64,000 nt of DNA from the NCBI GenBank assembly GCA_022925895.1, contig JAKSYS010000075.1:62001-126000 (forward strand), given 5' to 3'. A program made the position numbers and the translations under genes. This DNA is from Fragilaria crotonensis (lineage: Eukaryota; Bacillariophyta; Fragilariophyceae; Fragilariales; Fragilariaceae). The notes below the pieces were generated by a model, which was given only the letters and a program-made list of their open reading frames with translations, made no database searches and was not told where the DNA came from. Of this stretch, positions 1 to 10,889 are shown piece after piece (the stretch's first letter is position 1; each line of letters opens with the position of its first letter).

Positions 1-733
1 GTAGCCATGACAAGTAAGATGCTCTGAGGTAAAAATGTTCTAATTTAGAGTTCGAGTTATGAGTTCCTGAAGCAGTGGTTTCTTCGCTTCTGTGAGTTTA
101 CATACGCCAGTACATGTGTCCAGCTGTATCCGTATTCCATATGACAGTGAGAGGTATGGGCGTATGGGTATCGTGTACCTGGTACAGTACAATGGTATCG
201 GGTATGCGATGCGGTATGCATATGCGGTATACGGTATGCGGTACGAGTATGCGGGGTAGGGGGGGGACAGGAGACAGGATAGACAGTTTTCTTGGCCTAC
301 ACTCGCTGGCTCCCTGGTATAAGTACTGCCACCACCATTGCGTTACCAGGCGTACAACCTGCTCGGACTCTACGGCGTCAATTATGGTGTAGGTACTTGC
401 TTCCTGTAACTATATCAATACCGAATGACCGGCAAACCTATCCTAGGTCCCAGCGTATGCTTCGAAATATACTTCGCGGCTCTGAGATTCTTGCGATTGT
501 AAGCCTAGCTTTACCTTACTAACCTACTGGGATCATTTCATCCATTCCCTTGCAGTCTTCTGTCATATGAGATTCTTTCTTCATGACTATTCTTAAACCA
601 TCGCTTGTCTTCGCCTCGCCGTTCTCAGTGTTCGACCACGTTGGCGCGTATGGTATGTCAGTAGCCGACAATCCCACTTCCTTCGTGTCACTCACTCAGT
701 TCTCTCCGAGTACCCCGGAGATGTCCTACGACA
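1..733. other. Intergenic, left edge
   Basis: No supported gene. Around 150-260 there is an imperfect array of GGTATGCG/GGTATACG words. The short ORFs here have no recognisable domain. The segment lies downstream of the minus-strand HMG gene and would hold its 3' flank. Confidence 0.5.
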
Positions 734-2455
734 CTACTCAACATCGTCGAGCGAGTTCGATGCATCCTCTTTCGCAAGCTCCCAATCAAGAAACTTAATG
801 ATCTCTCGGAGCTCCTTCATCTCATCGACCCGGCTGATCGGCATGGAGGCGCTTGGACTGTTCTGCATCTCGCCAAACCTATGCGTGTCAATTGGTAAAC
901 ATGGCATGGAGGAACGGCGCATTGGCGATGGCTCAAGCATGCAGGAGATCGTTGAGCCATAATATTGATCCCGTTCCTCTTCAGTAGCAATTATGGCAGA
1001 GAATGGTTCACTGGGCTTAACCATGCCAGAGACCATTGAGACACGAGACTTATCACTTTCGTCTTCGGTCGGGTTTGCATCACGACATAACATGGCCATA
1101 AACGCCGTAACATTTCCACCGTCCATCCAGGCGTCATTGCCTCCTGGCCCTCCGTACGCGACGGGTTCTATAAAACCAGCAGGATTAGAGCAATCAGCTC
1201 CGAAGGACGACAATAGAGGCACAGAGGACGACGATTGCCCGGGATGGCAGGTTGTCACCTCCGGCAAGGAGAAACGACCTCCCATAATATCTAGAAGGCT
1301 CATTGGAAGTGAAGTGCCCTTCTCTGACACCTCTTCTGACTCCTCTGATCCTTCAACGGGTGGAAACGAGGCGAAGGCAGGCACGGACACGCGGCGAGGT
1401 CCTGCGTGTAGCGGAGGAACCGAGGACAACGATGGTTCATGGTGGCGGGTTGTCGCTTCTCCTTGACGCATCATGCTCCCTTGAAGGCTCATTGCCAGCG
1501 AAGCGCTCTTGTGTAAGTCCTCCGATCCTTGAACGAGAGGAGATGAGGAGAAAGTATGCATGGACATACGGCGAGGTCCTGCGCCCAAGGGCGGAACAGA
1601 GGACAATGATAGCCCGTGATGGCAGGAAGTAATTTCTCCTTGACGCCCTTCGCTACCATGAAGGCTCATTGGCAACGAAGCGCTCTTTCCTGACTGCGCT
1701 GATCCTTCAACGAGAGATGAGGTAAAAGTAGGCATAGACATGCGGCGAGGTTCTGCAAATAGAGCAGCATTTTGAAGCTGGGCCTGCATCATCAGTCGTG
1801 CTTCAACCTCATGTCGTTGAACTGAGAGGCTACCACTCAAATTTGGGTCCGGCTTGTTCTGAGCGACCAAGGAAGGAAGTGGTGTCAGGACGTAATCCCC
1901 TGAGGCCATGATGTGCTGTTGTTGATGGGCAATCAACTTCTTCAAATCGAGTTTGCTTTGAGCTTTCCACTGTGAAAGAGCCATTCTGTAGCGCCTTTTC
2001 TCATGGACAGCCTCCTCGTCGAATTGCTTTCGGTCGTTGACATCGAGAGCGTTCCATTTGGCCGAGATTTCCTTGGCCATATCGGAAAACCCGAGCTTGC
2101 GTTTTGCCTTAACAAGCTTCGCGCGTTCCGACCTGAAGAAAAGATTGTACGCTGTAAGGGAGCGCTTCGGTTTGCGGTTTACTCTCTCGCGCATGGACAT
2201 GCTACGTTGAAGCTCGGCCACATATTCGAAATATCTCTTGATCATGCGATTCACTCCTATAGTGTCGTTTGAGGACGAATCTAGCTGCAGAACCCTGTCC
2301 ATAGTCTGTATTAGAGGAGCGATTGTTCGTCCTCGTTCCAGCCTTGGTGGCACAGCCTCTAATGCGAATGGATGAATTTTTTTCAGATCACGTACGGATA
2401 CTACCAGTAGCTGTGTTCGTTGCTCTATTTTTTTAAAAGAACGGAGAATCCTCAT
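734..2455 (-). CDS. HMG-box protein with internal triplication
   Basis: The 573-residue frame is uninterrupted. Residues about 94-165 form one HMG box: NRKPKRSLTAYNLFFRSER, then a Lys/Arg-rich stretch, AKEISAKWNALD, and a Tyr-rich third helix. HMG boxes bend or bind the DNA minor groove, so a nuclear chromatin or transcription role is inferred. The C-terminal half is Ser/Met/Pro-rich and contains three diverged copies of a unit of about 60 residues, each starting PRR(M/V)S(M/V) and ending SLSSVPPL or similar. A further RRSSMP lies near the C-terminus. RRxS motifs are typical of basophilic kinase sites, so regulation by phosphorylation is possible but inferred. The Met at 2455 is the first in frame and lies close to a GTAC-rich flank. 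A start nearer the HMG box cannot be excluded. Confidence 0.85.
   Translation of the reverse strand: MRILRSFKKIEQRTQLLVVSVRDLKKIHPFALEAVPPRLERGRTIAPLIQTMDRVLQLDSSSNDTIGVNRMIKRYFEYVAELQRSMSMRERVNRKPKRSLTAYNLFFRSERAKLVKAKRKLGFSDMAKEISAKWNALDVNDRKQFDEEAVHEKRRYRMALSQWKAQSKLDLKKLIAHQQQHIMASGDYVLTPLPSLVAQNKPDPNLSGSLSVQRHEVEARLMMQAQLQNAALFAEPRRMSMPTFTSSLVEGSAQSGKSASLPMSLHGSEGRQGEITSCHHGLSLSSVPPLGAGPRRMSMHTFSSSPLVQGSEDLHKSASLAMSLQGSMMRQGEATTRHHEPSLSSVPPLHAGPRRVSVPAFASFPPVEGSEESEEVSEKGTSLPMSLLDIMGGRFSLPEVTTCHPGQSSSSVPLLSSFGADCSNPAGFIEPVAYGGPGGNDAWMDGGNVTAFMAMLCRDANPTEDESDKSRVSMVSGMVKPSEPFSAIIATEEERDQYYGSTISCMLEPSPMRRSSMPCLPIDTHRFGEMQNSPSASMPISRVDEMKELREIIKFLDWELAKEDASNSLDDVE
1195..1760 (-). repeat. 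Three-copy intragenic repeat in the HMG gene
   Basis: Three tandem units of about 58, 59 and 68 codons encode PRRMSMPTF..., PRRMSMHTF... and PRRVSVPAF... segments. Length and sequence divergence show the duplication is not recent. All units stay in frame. Confidence 0.8.
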
Positions 2456-4433
2456 ATCCTTGAGTACTTAGTACTCGATGTACAAGGTATTGTACCAGGT
2501 ACTCCGAGGTATGACATACTAGTAGTATGGCACTCTATATGCATATTGCGTATATGAATATTCACTCCCGTATACAGACCAAAATGTCGCAATCATCAGA
2601 GAGGATAGGAAATAAGTAATAGGTAATAAATGTTAAACTCGGAATACCTACACTCTTTATGTCAAGTCCTTTGACAGGTGTCATTGAGACTTGACGCCGA
2701 TTTGTCCGGTAAACACGTCCTACATTGGTCGAATACTACGACGCGTCTCTCCATTCCGACCATATCGTTGGCTCTTACCCGGAATCCATCAGTCGCATGG
2801 GGTAATCCAGAGTTCATAAATGTGATACAAATGGAGATCATATTCAGAATCTTATCTTGGATATTTCAGTGCTATCAATTTTGAGTGAATTCCCTGAGCA
2901 CTATGAACAATATCACACTCTCCTCCAGAGTCCAGAGCACTCGACGTGTGTCTCGTATCTCCAGACAAAAAATCCACTTTCCGATTTTGTGCGACATGAC
3001 TGTTCTCCCTCCAGATCCTGCCAACACTGTTTTAATTATTCTGTGATGCTCAAGGACATCAGAAACTCAGCGTTGTCAGATGGTAATGTTTGTGCCGCGC
3101 TTATCATAGTATTGGAGCGATCCCTAAATCTCCGCGATACAAAAGCACATTTTGTCGGTTGGAAATGTCATCAGGACACTGTCCATGTTTAGATTTATGC
3201 GCCGCACATGGAAAAATGTGCTTTTGCGAGTGTGATTGCTTCCAAGGGCAACAACGTTTCCGTTGTGAAAACGAGAAGGCGAATCTGTAGTGAATCTGCT
3301 TCGAAATCAGGACTGCATGTGCAGAAATTGCGAAACACAAGACCCATCCTGCACTAACCACGTACGGTGAAAGTTTTGACCATCGTGAAACGGAAAGATT
3401 CTAATCACAGTATTCAACAAGCAAACCAGCCTTTCTTGACACACAACGAACATAATAGTAGTGACAGGTTTCTCTTGAACAGCAGTCAAGCAGCTCTTCG
3501 CACAAATACTAGAACTGTCTTGTTAGCTAATGACAATTGAGATGGCATTGACACAATTAAAGAATAGGATTGTTGTGCATTCCACCAAGTACAGAAATAC
3601 CTATCTACTTGAAGAAGCAACTTGAAGCCAGCCCATGCAACATTGTTTATGCCCGTGCTGCATCTTTGTCTGTCACTGCAAGATACAGCAACTCACAGTT
3701 CACCACTGTACACCACCAACAATTGGAAGAGAGGATTACAAGTCTCCCTTTGAGTTGTTAACAAGGTGTGAAGTCACTCCAAATCTGTATCTTTTTCAAG
3801 CTTGTGGATGTTGTGTGTTTGTCCTCGGCAAGAAATTGCACTCTGGCAAGCATCTGCCTAAGTGGGAGGTCAGATGGCGTATCTCCAAGAAGTGGAGTCT
3901 CAGAAGGTGGTATGAACTTTCCTGACAAGGACTCCATTGCAGCCCTGTCCAAGAGTAAAAGTCTGACTCGGCAAGGTTGAGAATAGAGGAGGCCAAGGGG
4001 CGGAATTGGCACTCAGATCGAGCGACGGACACTACTTAAGGGATTCAAAAATGCCTTTAGCTGATGGAACCACGTCCTCTGATGGATTAGCAAAATGTTG
4101 ACATGTTAACCTTCTCACACAGCTTCCGCTTGTATTGGTCCAAAATAAGCTCCTCGTATCTTTCTATTATTTTTTTCGCCGTTAATTCTTGACGAGGGGG
4201 ACGGCATTTCTTTTATGAATAGGAGTGTGAAGCGTGAAAGTATCGTGATAATGCAATCGGTGGTTCATTTGTCATAGTTGGGTTGATTATGTTACATGTT
4301 CAATGGATTGTCAGCATTGGACATCGAGTGTGATTGTGATGGGTGATGAACACATCGAATCTGTCAACATAAATGGCGGATGGGGTATGGTGTTATGGTG
4401 TACCTGCACATGATACACGTGATACGTGATACG
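2456..4433. other. Intergenic, about 2 kb, possible decayed coding traces
   Basis: No gene is supported. A minus-strand frame at about 3758-4012 reads like protein (RAAMESLSGKFIPPSE, then LPLRQMLARVQFLAED) but has no flanking exon or recognised domain, so it may be a relic of a repeat. A plus-strand frame at 2857-3192 is likewise unrecognised. Confidence 0.4.
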
Positions 4434-5440
4434 CAGGCCACTTTAATAGTGGCATTTTCTGGGAAAAACCACTATTAACCACTATTAACCTTTCTGGTGG
4501 CGCCACTATTAACGATTTTTTTTACGTAGAATCCATACTACGGCGCATTTGCACGCCTTAACTTTAGTAGTACAGTACTACCGTATTTCTCGGAATTTTG
4601 TACCCCACGGATTCCTGTACCCTTCACCGAAAATCAATAAACATTCTTGACCCACTCGACTCAAAAAAGTGAGCCCTTTTTAGAACCTTTTGAAGAGCAA
4701 ATTCTGGCATATTGCTGAAACGTCAGGTCATTTGAATTCTTCGTGACGAAACCTATATTTACATATATAACTTCAATGATCAAGTGATGTGTTTAAATCT
4801 TTGTTTTCAAGTTTTTCACTGGGTTGCGCATTGGTTTTTTTTCCTCGGTGACCTGTACCCTTCGGACATTTTTGATGTACATTTGGGGGGTACAAAATAC
4901 CGAGAAATACGGTAGTACATAGTACACACTTCATTGATCCTGACTCCGAACAAGAGCAGAAGACACTGTTCAATGAAGGCCATGCCATTGCATATGGCCT
5001 CACAGTATGTGAGCAAGTGGATGCACAGACAGCACAGTCAGTAGTTTCAGTTTCACATCAATTCTGTTTACATTTCAGTCATGATGTGAAGACTTTGAGT
5101 GGAGGCTTCTTAGCCACTGCATTGTTTCCAGGGACATCATTTGTTGAGAGTGACTTCTCTGAAGTAAAGTGAAGAATGATTGCTGAACTGGTCTTAAAAA
5201 CTTTCTTTTGGTGGATGGCATTCTGCATTCTACTACATTCCAAGCAGTTTACAATGCTTCAATCCAGCGTATTCCTACTGTATTCTACTACTTGTACCTG
5301 TGGCTCCTACTGTAGTAGTGTTTCTGGTGTACACTGGCACGTGACCACTATTAGCCACTATTAACTTTCTGACGGCGCCACTATTAGCTTAATAGTGGTA
5401 ATAGTGGCGTCCGCCACTATTAAAGTGGCCTGGTGATACG
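4426..5440. mobile_element. Non-autonomous hAT-like DNA transposon with 8-bp TSD
   Basis: The element runs 4434-5432 and is flanked on both sides by the 8-bp duplication GTGATACG (4426-4433 and 5433-5440). Its ends are a perfect 20-bp inverted repeat beginning CAGGCCACTTTAATAGTGGC. The CAGG start and 8-bp target duplication are hallmarks of the hAT superfamily. Inside each end lie direct subterminal copies of CCACTATTA-type words (about 4472-4515 and 5345-5390), likely transposase-binding sites. No transposase is encoded; a fragment reading FPGTSFVESDFSEVK at about 5128-5172 may be a relic of one. The flanking DNA is itself a GTGATAC-type tandem array, so the TSD match is slightly less compelling than in unique DNA. 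Confidence 0.82.
4576..4917. mobile_element. Mariner-like MITE nested in the hAT element
   Basis: Inverted ends CTACCGTATTTCTCGG (from 4578) and its reverse complement (ending 4915) continue inward as near-matching AATTTTGTACCCC. TA dinucleotides flank both sides (4576-4577, 4916-4917), as in Tc1/mariner elements, and many protist mariner MITEs begin CTACCGTATTT. It is about 338 bp and has no coding capacity. It interrupts the hAT-like element, so it inserted later. Confidence 0.72.
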
Positions 5441-5580
5441 TGATACGTGATACGTGATACTTGCTACTAGTACTTGCTACTAGTACTTGCTACTAGTACT
5501 TGCTACTAGTACTTGCTACTTGCTACTTGTACTTGTTACTTGATACTTGATACTTGATACTTGATACTTGATACTTGATA
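5433..5580. repeat. Simple tandem arrays beside the hAT element
   Basis: Successive short arrays: GTGATAC (about 5433-5460), a 13-mer of the form TACTTGCTACTAG in about four copies (5459-5520), and TGATACT in about six copies (5531-5580). The GTGATAC array also continues left of the hAT insertion (4411-4433), so the transposon split one array. Confidence 0.85.
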
Positions 5581-5997
5581 CAGCCCACACCATACACAAA
5601 TACACTACTACTAGGAGTACACCATACGCAGACCATAGACCATCGTATGCATAAAATGTGTATTCATTATTACCATATATACTTGGACCTTGTACCAGGT
5701 ACTACAAAATTGTAATGGAGTTGCAGTACGAAATACCTGTACGAGTACCTGCTCCCCCTACATTAGAAGACTCCGGAGTAAAATCGGAGTGTTTTTTATC
5801 ACACACCCTGTCTTTCTGTATTTTTACGCAGTCTGAAGTTGAAGGTCGAATTGCTGGCAGAACACGAACAACCACATACTTGACACTTGACATGCATTTG
5901 TCGGTATTGCTGTAGTCCCTGATAAAGAGTCTTATCTTAGGGAGAAGTACTCCAATATTTTGCATTCAATATTGCTTCACAAGAACAAAACGGTGCC
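5581..5997. other. Intergenic upstream of FTO
   Basis: No gene recognised. Contains CATAC and GTAC words and the presumed promoter of the downstream gene. Overlapping short ORFs on both strands at 5658-5965 lack any known domain. Confidence 0.4.
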
Positions 5998-7540
5998 ATG
6001 GCTAGAAGCAAAACGACTGATAAGCTCAAGAAGAAACCTGAAAAGGGTGAAAACAACCCAACAGAGACACAACATCACTCACTCGTTGCTCAGCTTCGGC
6101 GTGAAAGGGGAACAGCTGATTCCACTCCGCTCCCCCCTCCCTACGAACGAACGTCCCAGTCCTCACTCACACCGACCGACGAGCACTTTCAAGAATGTTT
6201 GAAAACGTCGTACCAAGGATTTGTATACCAAACTCCGGATGAGCTGGAGGACTCGTTGCACACCGCCTTTGAAAAGTGCTTTCAAGATCTTGAAGAACTG
6301 TATCTTTATGATGCAGTTCAAGCCGAAGTCAGCGTGTTTCTCGCACTTTGTACGAAGGTGTCTGATCGGTGAGCCAGGTTCAACGTACAAGTATTTGGGC
6401 TTGCGCCTTTTCTCGCATCCGTGGTCGTTATCATCGTCGTCGTCGATTGTTAAGGAAGGGTCAAAAAGTGCCAACCTGGTCGCGTTGGGATACACGAAGC
6501 AGCATGCACGAGCCCTAATTCAAATGGGAAAATTAAATCGAATCCTGGTGCAGAAAACTAAAGAGCAACTGCAAAGTCTTTCGGAAAAGGGCAAAGTGTT
6601 GGGATCATGTGAATTCACGTTAACTCTTGTTAATCGAATGGAGCCATCCTCTCAGAAGAAGGATCTTAAACGAGATCCCATCTTGCAGAACAAGACATCC
6701 GTCAGCTGGCACAAGGATTCTGGCTTGATGGACTTCTCATCGATTGCCGTTTATCACAAACTAATTGGGGACGATGTCGCACGCACAAAACCATGGCGAG
6801 TTGCTCTTCGTGTAGCGTCGCCGTCATCGAAAACACCGGCACTAGAAGTTCCGCTTCCATCCGGAGCGCTATACTATCTCCTGGACGATTTCAACCACCA
6901 GCACGAGCACGCCGTCCTGTCAGGCGCAACGCAGCTCCGATACTCCAGCACCCATCGAGTTGCCCGTGGACAAACGTGGGAATCCGTCAAAGTCAGATGT
7001 CAATCCATACTTGAAAGTAATCAGCCTGTCGCGTCAGCGTGGCAGCGGGCAAAACAGGTTCGGGCCAAGCAGCAGCTGTGGACTGAGTTGGAATTCGAAT
7101 GGATACGGCAATGGTGCATTCAAGGTGCGCGGCATGCCGAATTGCATCCCTACTGGCATGGTCCGTTAAAATATCTTGAGGAGTGTTGGAAGAGCCTGAA
7201 TACCATGACCTTGACTGTGTTAAACGACCTCAAAAACGGCTCGCCTGAAGAAGACCTGTACGATGTTATGATCGAATCCTACCAAGAACGGATTGCTCTG
7301 CGTGAAAAGTGGGAAGTGCGGTTGCGAGACCCACTATATGCCACAATGGATGCCGAAGCAAAGCCCATGACATGCGAATCCTGTCCGACAACTCTGGCGG
7401 AGCTCAATTCGACTCTAGCTAATCTCCGTACGTGGAAGAAGCGCAAATTCGCTGGTGGAAAAACCAAGAAGGAGAAACGAAAGGTCGCATCTAACTGGGA
7501 AGCGATGAAGAAGTCCGAAAAGAAGCACAAGCATTCATAA
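5998..7540 (+). CDS. FTO-like 2-oxoglutarate/Fe(II) nucleic-acid demethylase
   Basis: FTO oxidatively removes N6-methyl (and related) groups from nucleic acids using Fe(II) and 2-oxoglutarate. The signature blocks are present in order: LIGEPGSTYKYLGLRLF (human R96-Y106-Y108 region, with the Arg kept just before it), SWHKDSG (the HxD iron ligands), HEHAVLSG (the second His ligand), ATQLRYSSTHRVA (both 2-oxoglutarate-binding Arg), and the FTO-specific C-terminal helical region LEFEWIRQW. The residue equivalent to human Glu234, which helps recognise the base, is Ser here. The N-terminal 110 codons are in another frame (5998-6372) from the rest (6221-7540). The switch falls at about 6315-6350, and no intron of plausible size fits, so a one-base error or real indel is likely. 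FTO is known from vertebrates and marine algae. The C-terminus is Lys-rich and possibly nuclear. Confidence 0.88.
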
Positions 7541-7896
7541 ACCAAGTGCTAACCGTGATTCAAGTTGTTGCGTAGTACTCCGAGTTGTCAGTTGTTCGCA
7601 TTTATTAAAAAAATGAAAAAACCTAATATCTGAAGGCTTGTGTCCTGTATGCATACGCGGAATACTGGTATCGGTATACTGTTGCGCTGATGGGTGAAGC
7701 GGCATCACGGGAAAAAATCGAGACTCGACGGCACATTTCCACGTGGAACATCGCCACTCATCCAAGTGTGAGGTTTCGGAATAATCCGAGTAAATCTCAA
7801 ACTTCCCTCCCACTTCAAGTTATAAGAAGCTGAATCCAAGCACTGCTTTTCTCGTCACATTTTTTCTTGTGAAAGCGAGATCGACACCAAACCACA
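7541..7896. other. Intergenic between FTO and a plastid protein gene
   Basis: About 350 bp. It holds the FTO 3' flank and the promoter and 5' UTR of the next gene. No further gene is seen. Confidence 0.5.
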
Positions 7897-8502
7897 ATGA
7901 ACGTTATCATCGTTTGTACGGTTTTGACCTTATTTACTGCAGCTCAAGCCTTTGCTCCGGCTTCGTACTACCACACCTTTGTCCCAGTACAGTCACGAGC
8001 AATGGCAGTTGCTTGTTCGACAAGAACTACGGCTCTTCATATGATCGAATCAGACTTTGCAAGTGCCATGCCCCTCAAACCCGAAACTACGATGCGAGAG
8101 AGGCTTGAGCAAAGCGCCAAGGACTTTGGAGAATCTATTCGAAACAGCCTTGGTGAAGGAGTCGAAGAACTTCCTGAGCTGGTGGCACTCGAAAGCGCTG
8201 TCAGCGGCGGAGCTGACACTGCAACATTGGCCATTCGCATTTACGAACTGATGATTGAACAGGGAATGATGTACGACAAAGACCCTGAAACTGGGATATT
8301 GACTCCAACGGAGTATGATATTCCTGCAAATTTGGATGTTCCAGAGGTCAAGAAAGAATTCCATTACCTCTACTCTTACGGCATTGGCTTGATCGCTAAT
8401 GGGATGATGTCCCTTGAAACAGTGAAGGATATCGTCAAGGATCGTTTGATTTGTAGGACTGGGTTGAGTCCTGAGGAATTCGACGCATGGCTTGGATTCT
8501 GA
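7897..8502 (+). CDS. Plastid-targeted protein of unknown function
   Basis: 201 residues. The N-terminus is a signal peptide (MNVIIVCTVLTLFTAAQA) followed at the predicted cleavage site by AFAP, the diatom plastid-import motif with an aromatic residue at +1. Residues about 20-50 would be the transit peptide. The mature part is acidic and helical (SIRNSLGEGVEELPELVALE, then a GIGLIANGMMSLETVKDIVKD segment). No catalytic motif or transmembrane helix is seen. I do not recognise the family. The start is chosen because it gives the bipartite presequence. Confidence 0.8.
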   Translation: MNVIIVCTVLTLFTAAQAFAPASYYHTFVPVQSRAMAVACSTRTTALHMIESDFASAMPLKPETTMRERLEQSAKDFGESIRNSLGEGVEELPELVALESAVSGGADTATLAIRIYELMIEQGMMYDKDPETGILTPTEYDIPANLDVPEVKKEFHYLYSYGIGLIANGMMSLETVKDIVKDRLICRTGLSPEEFDAWLGF

Positions 8503-9065
8503 GTATTCTCTGTAATGGAGCCTCGCGATGAGATCGACCACAGTGCCACTGCAGAAACCAATTCATGTCAACTATTCAGAGGAGTGCTGTGCCCCCGGAG
8601 TAACGGCACATTGGCTCGAGTTCTACTCTAGAGAGTGCTACTACAGTTTGTTCAATGTACTCGGAGTACTCTTGTCCTTCTTCGTTTTAGCTTTTCGATC
8701 GGTGAGCTCTGCGCGCCATTTTTCATTTTTGATTTCTACGTCTCGCGTACGACGCTACTCCAGAGAATCCGACTTGGAGGCAATTCATACTACTGTAGTG
8801 ATCCATTCTCTGGAATAGTAGACTGTACTGGAGTAGTGTACTAGCTAGTGTAAAGCGAGTACTACAGTACTTTTCCATACAGTACTCGAGTTCATTTCTG
8901 CACCCTCGTTGTAAAACTGCAGATCGGATTTCTCTGCTGCCGCTGTGCGAGTGAAGGACCATTGGCAGAACGTGACTTTCATTAGGATTGGCATGTTCCA
9001 GTCGACGCGAACACATCACTTAATCTCGCGCGATGATGCCTCGACACAACGCATAGCGTTTATAT
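8503..9065. other. Intergenic, GTAC-rich
   Basis: Contains many AGTACT/GTACT words (about 8650-8890), including near-palindromes such as ACTGTACTGGAGTAGTGTACT. No gene is supported. It is the promoter region of the transporter gene. Confidence 0.5.
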
Positions 9066-10889
9066 TTGGAAATGGACATGGCAATGTATGAATCCCGCAC
9101 CTCATTGCAAAAACCCTACGATGGCTGTGAGGACCAACTTCGACGTCCGAACTCAGGACCTTTCAGCTTGAAACCTCTCGATGCCATGTCTGATGCCACA
9201 AACAGGACATCTCTCGAATCCTCAAACTCAGATTTGAATGACACCGGAAACCTTCTTGATCGACATTTGTCGCTTCTTGATTTGGTTTTGGTCGGGATCG
9301 GTGGAACCATTGGATCCGGACTCTTTGTTCTTTGCGGACTTGTTGCGCACGAATACGCTGGTCCCGCAACAGCCATAAGTTGGGCTTTGTCTGGTTTTGC
9401 AGCCTGTGTCAGTGGCTGCTGCTATGCCGAAATGGCTTCACAGGTACCAGCCGCAGGTTCGGCCTATACGTACGCATACGTTTCCATGGGAGAGCTCGTT
9501 GGTGTGCTAGCCGCAGTATGCTTGTCACTTGAATACATGATGGCTGCAAGTGCCGTAGCACGAAGTTGGGCCGACAAAGTTGCACTGTATCTGATTCAGG
9601 AACTGCCGGATGGCCACTGGATACATAGCTATCTTCAGCCTGGCCTGGGGTATACGAGTCCGCTTGCTTTTGCAATGTCTACTGCATCCGTATTACTACT
9701 CCTTAGTGGTGTGCACCAAACCAAGGCAGCTACGAACTGGTTAACCGTTGTGAAGATCGGATTGGTCGTTTACATGATTCTCGTTGGATTCAGTTTAGTG
9801 CACCCAAGCAACTGGACCCCCTGATTTCCGCCCCAGTTCGGCGTCGCAAATGTTATCCGAGGGTCAACGGCAACGTTCTTTGGATACCTCGGATATGACG
9901 AAGTGTGCCAATTGGCAGGTGAAGCAAGAGACCCGAAGCGGAACCTCCCAATCGCGATTATGATCACACTTGGTGGCGTTACTTTGTTGTATATTACCGC
10001 AGCCCTCGCGTTGACAGGAATGCAACCATTCGAAGATATTTCCTCTATCAGCGGATTCCCAGTCGCATTCCGTGCAAACGGAAACCTTGTTGCAGCGCGC
10101 ATAGCGGCTCTCGGAGAAATCTTTACACTACCTGTGGTGGTGATTCTGACGATGATTGGTCAGCCTCGACTTCAATATGCACTGGCAAAAGATGGTTTAC
10201 TGCCCAGCTGGTTTGGGATTGTGGATGCCAATGGAAATTTCTTTAACGGAACACTCTTTTGTGGGATAGTTTGCATTGTTCTTTCCACATTCATTCCCTT
10301 CAGTCACTTGAACGATATGATTTCGGCTGCAGTTCTGACAGCCTTGAACATTACCGATACGTCTTTGGTTACCTTGTGGTATGACTCTCCACCCGAGTCG
10401 CCATACCTCGCGGAAAAGTTCTTAGGAGTGTTCCACGTCGCGTGTTTTTCAGCATGCTTACTGCTAACGAGATACCTCAATACTGCATGGGGTTCCTTAT
10501 GGTGTGTGGTGGCAGCTCTAGTGGCTTTCATATGCATGGTCGGTGTCTTTCGCTTTTGCCCCAAGAATACAGTCTTTGGTGGAAATCGCCTACGAAAGGA
10601 CAGTCCAACGGCTGACCATGGATTTTTTCGCACCCCGTTCTTGCCTTTCTGGCCATGCGCAGGTGTATTCATCAACTGGTATCTCATTGCTCAGCTCGAG
10701 CTCATAGGAACGATGGGAATGCTTGGCTTTCTTGTGGTGGTGACTGTAGTTTACCTGCTCTTCCGGAAAAACGGAAGGGTTGGCAACCGTGGTTACTGGA
10801 ATGGTACCCCTGTGTTCCCAACAGAGCAAACTGTGTTGGTACGCTCAGTGTCATCGTTTCCACAAACACAGGCTTATTTGGAGTCGTGA
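9066..10889 (+). CDS. Cationic amino-acid transporter (APC superfamily, CAT/SLC7-like)
   Basis: Multi-pass permease expected to move amino acids across the plasma or an organelle membrane. The first helix holds the APC signature GIGGTIGSGLFVL followed by AGPA. Later come AAGSAYTYAYVSMGE, an ATFFGYLGYDEVCQLAGEARDPKRNLP segment and PFLPFWPCAGVFINWYL, the last diagnostic of CAT-type members. About 12-14 hydrophobic segments are visible. Both halves are in the same frame, separated only by one TGA at 9822-9824 inside a conserved NWTP-x-F-x-P-x-FG stretch. A 39-nt GT...AG segment (about 9798-9836) would remove the TGA in frame, but it would also delete the conserved stretch and is unusually short. 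A nonsense allele or sequence error is more likely. Confidence 0.85.

Noticed and set aside
9822-9824. Selenocysteine codon in the transporter
   Set aside because: No selenoprotein is known in this family and no SECIS-like structure was seen.
9798-9836. 39-nt intron that would remove the TGA in the transporter
   Set aside because: In frame and GT...AG, but it would delete the conserved NWTP...FG stretch and is far shorter than the other introns here.
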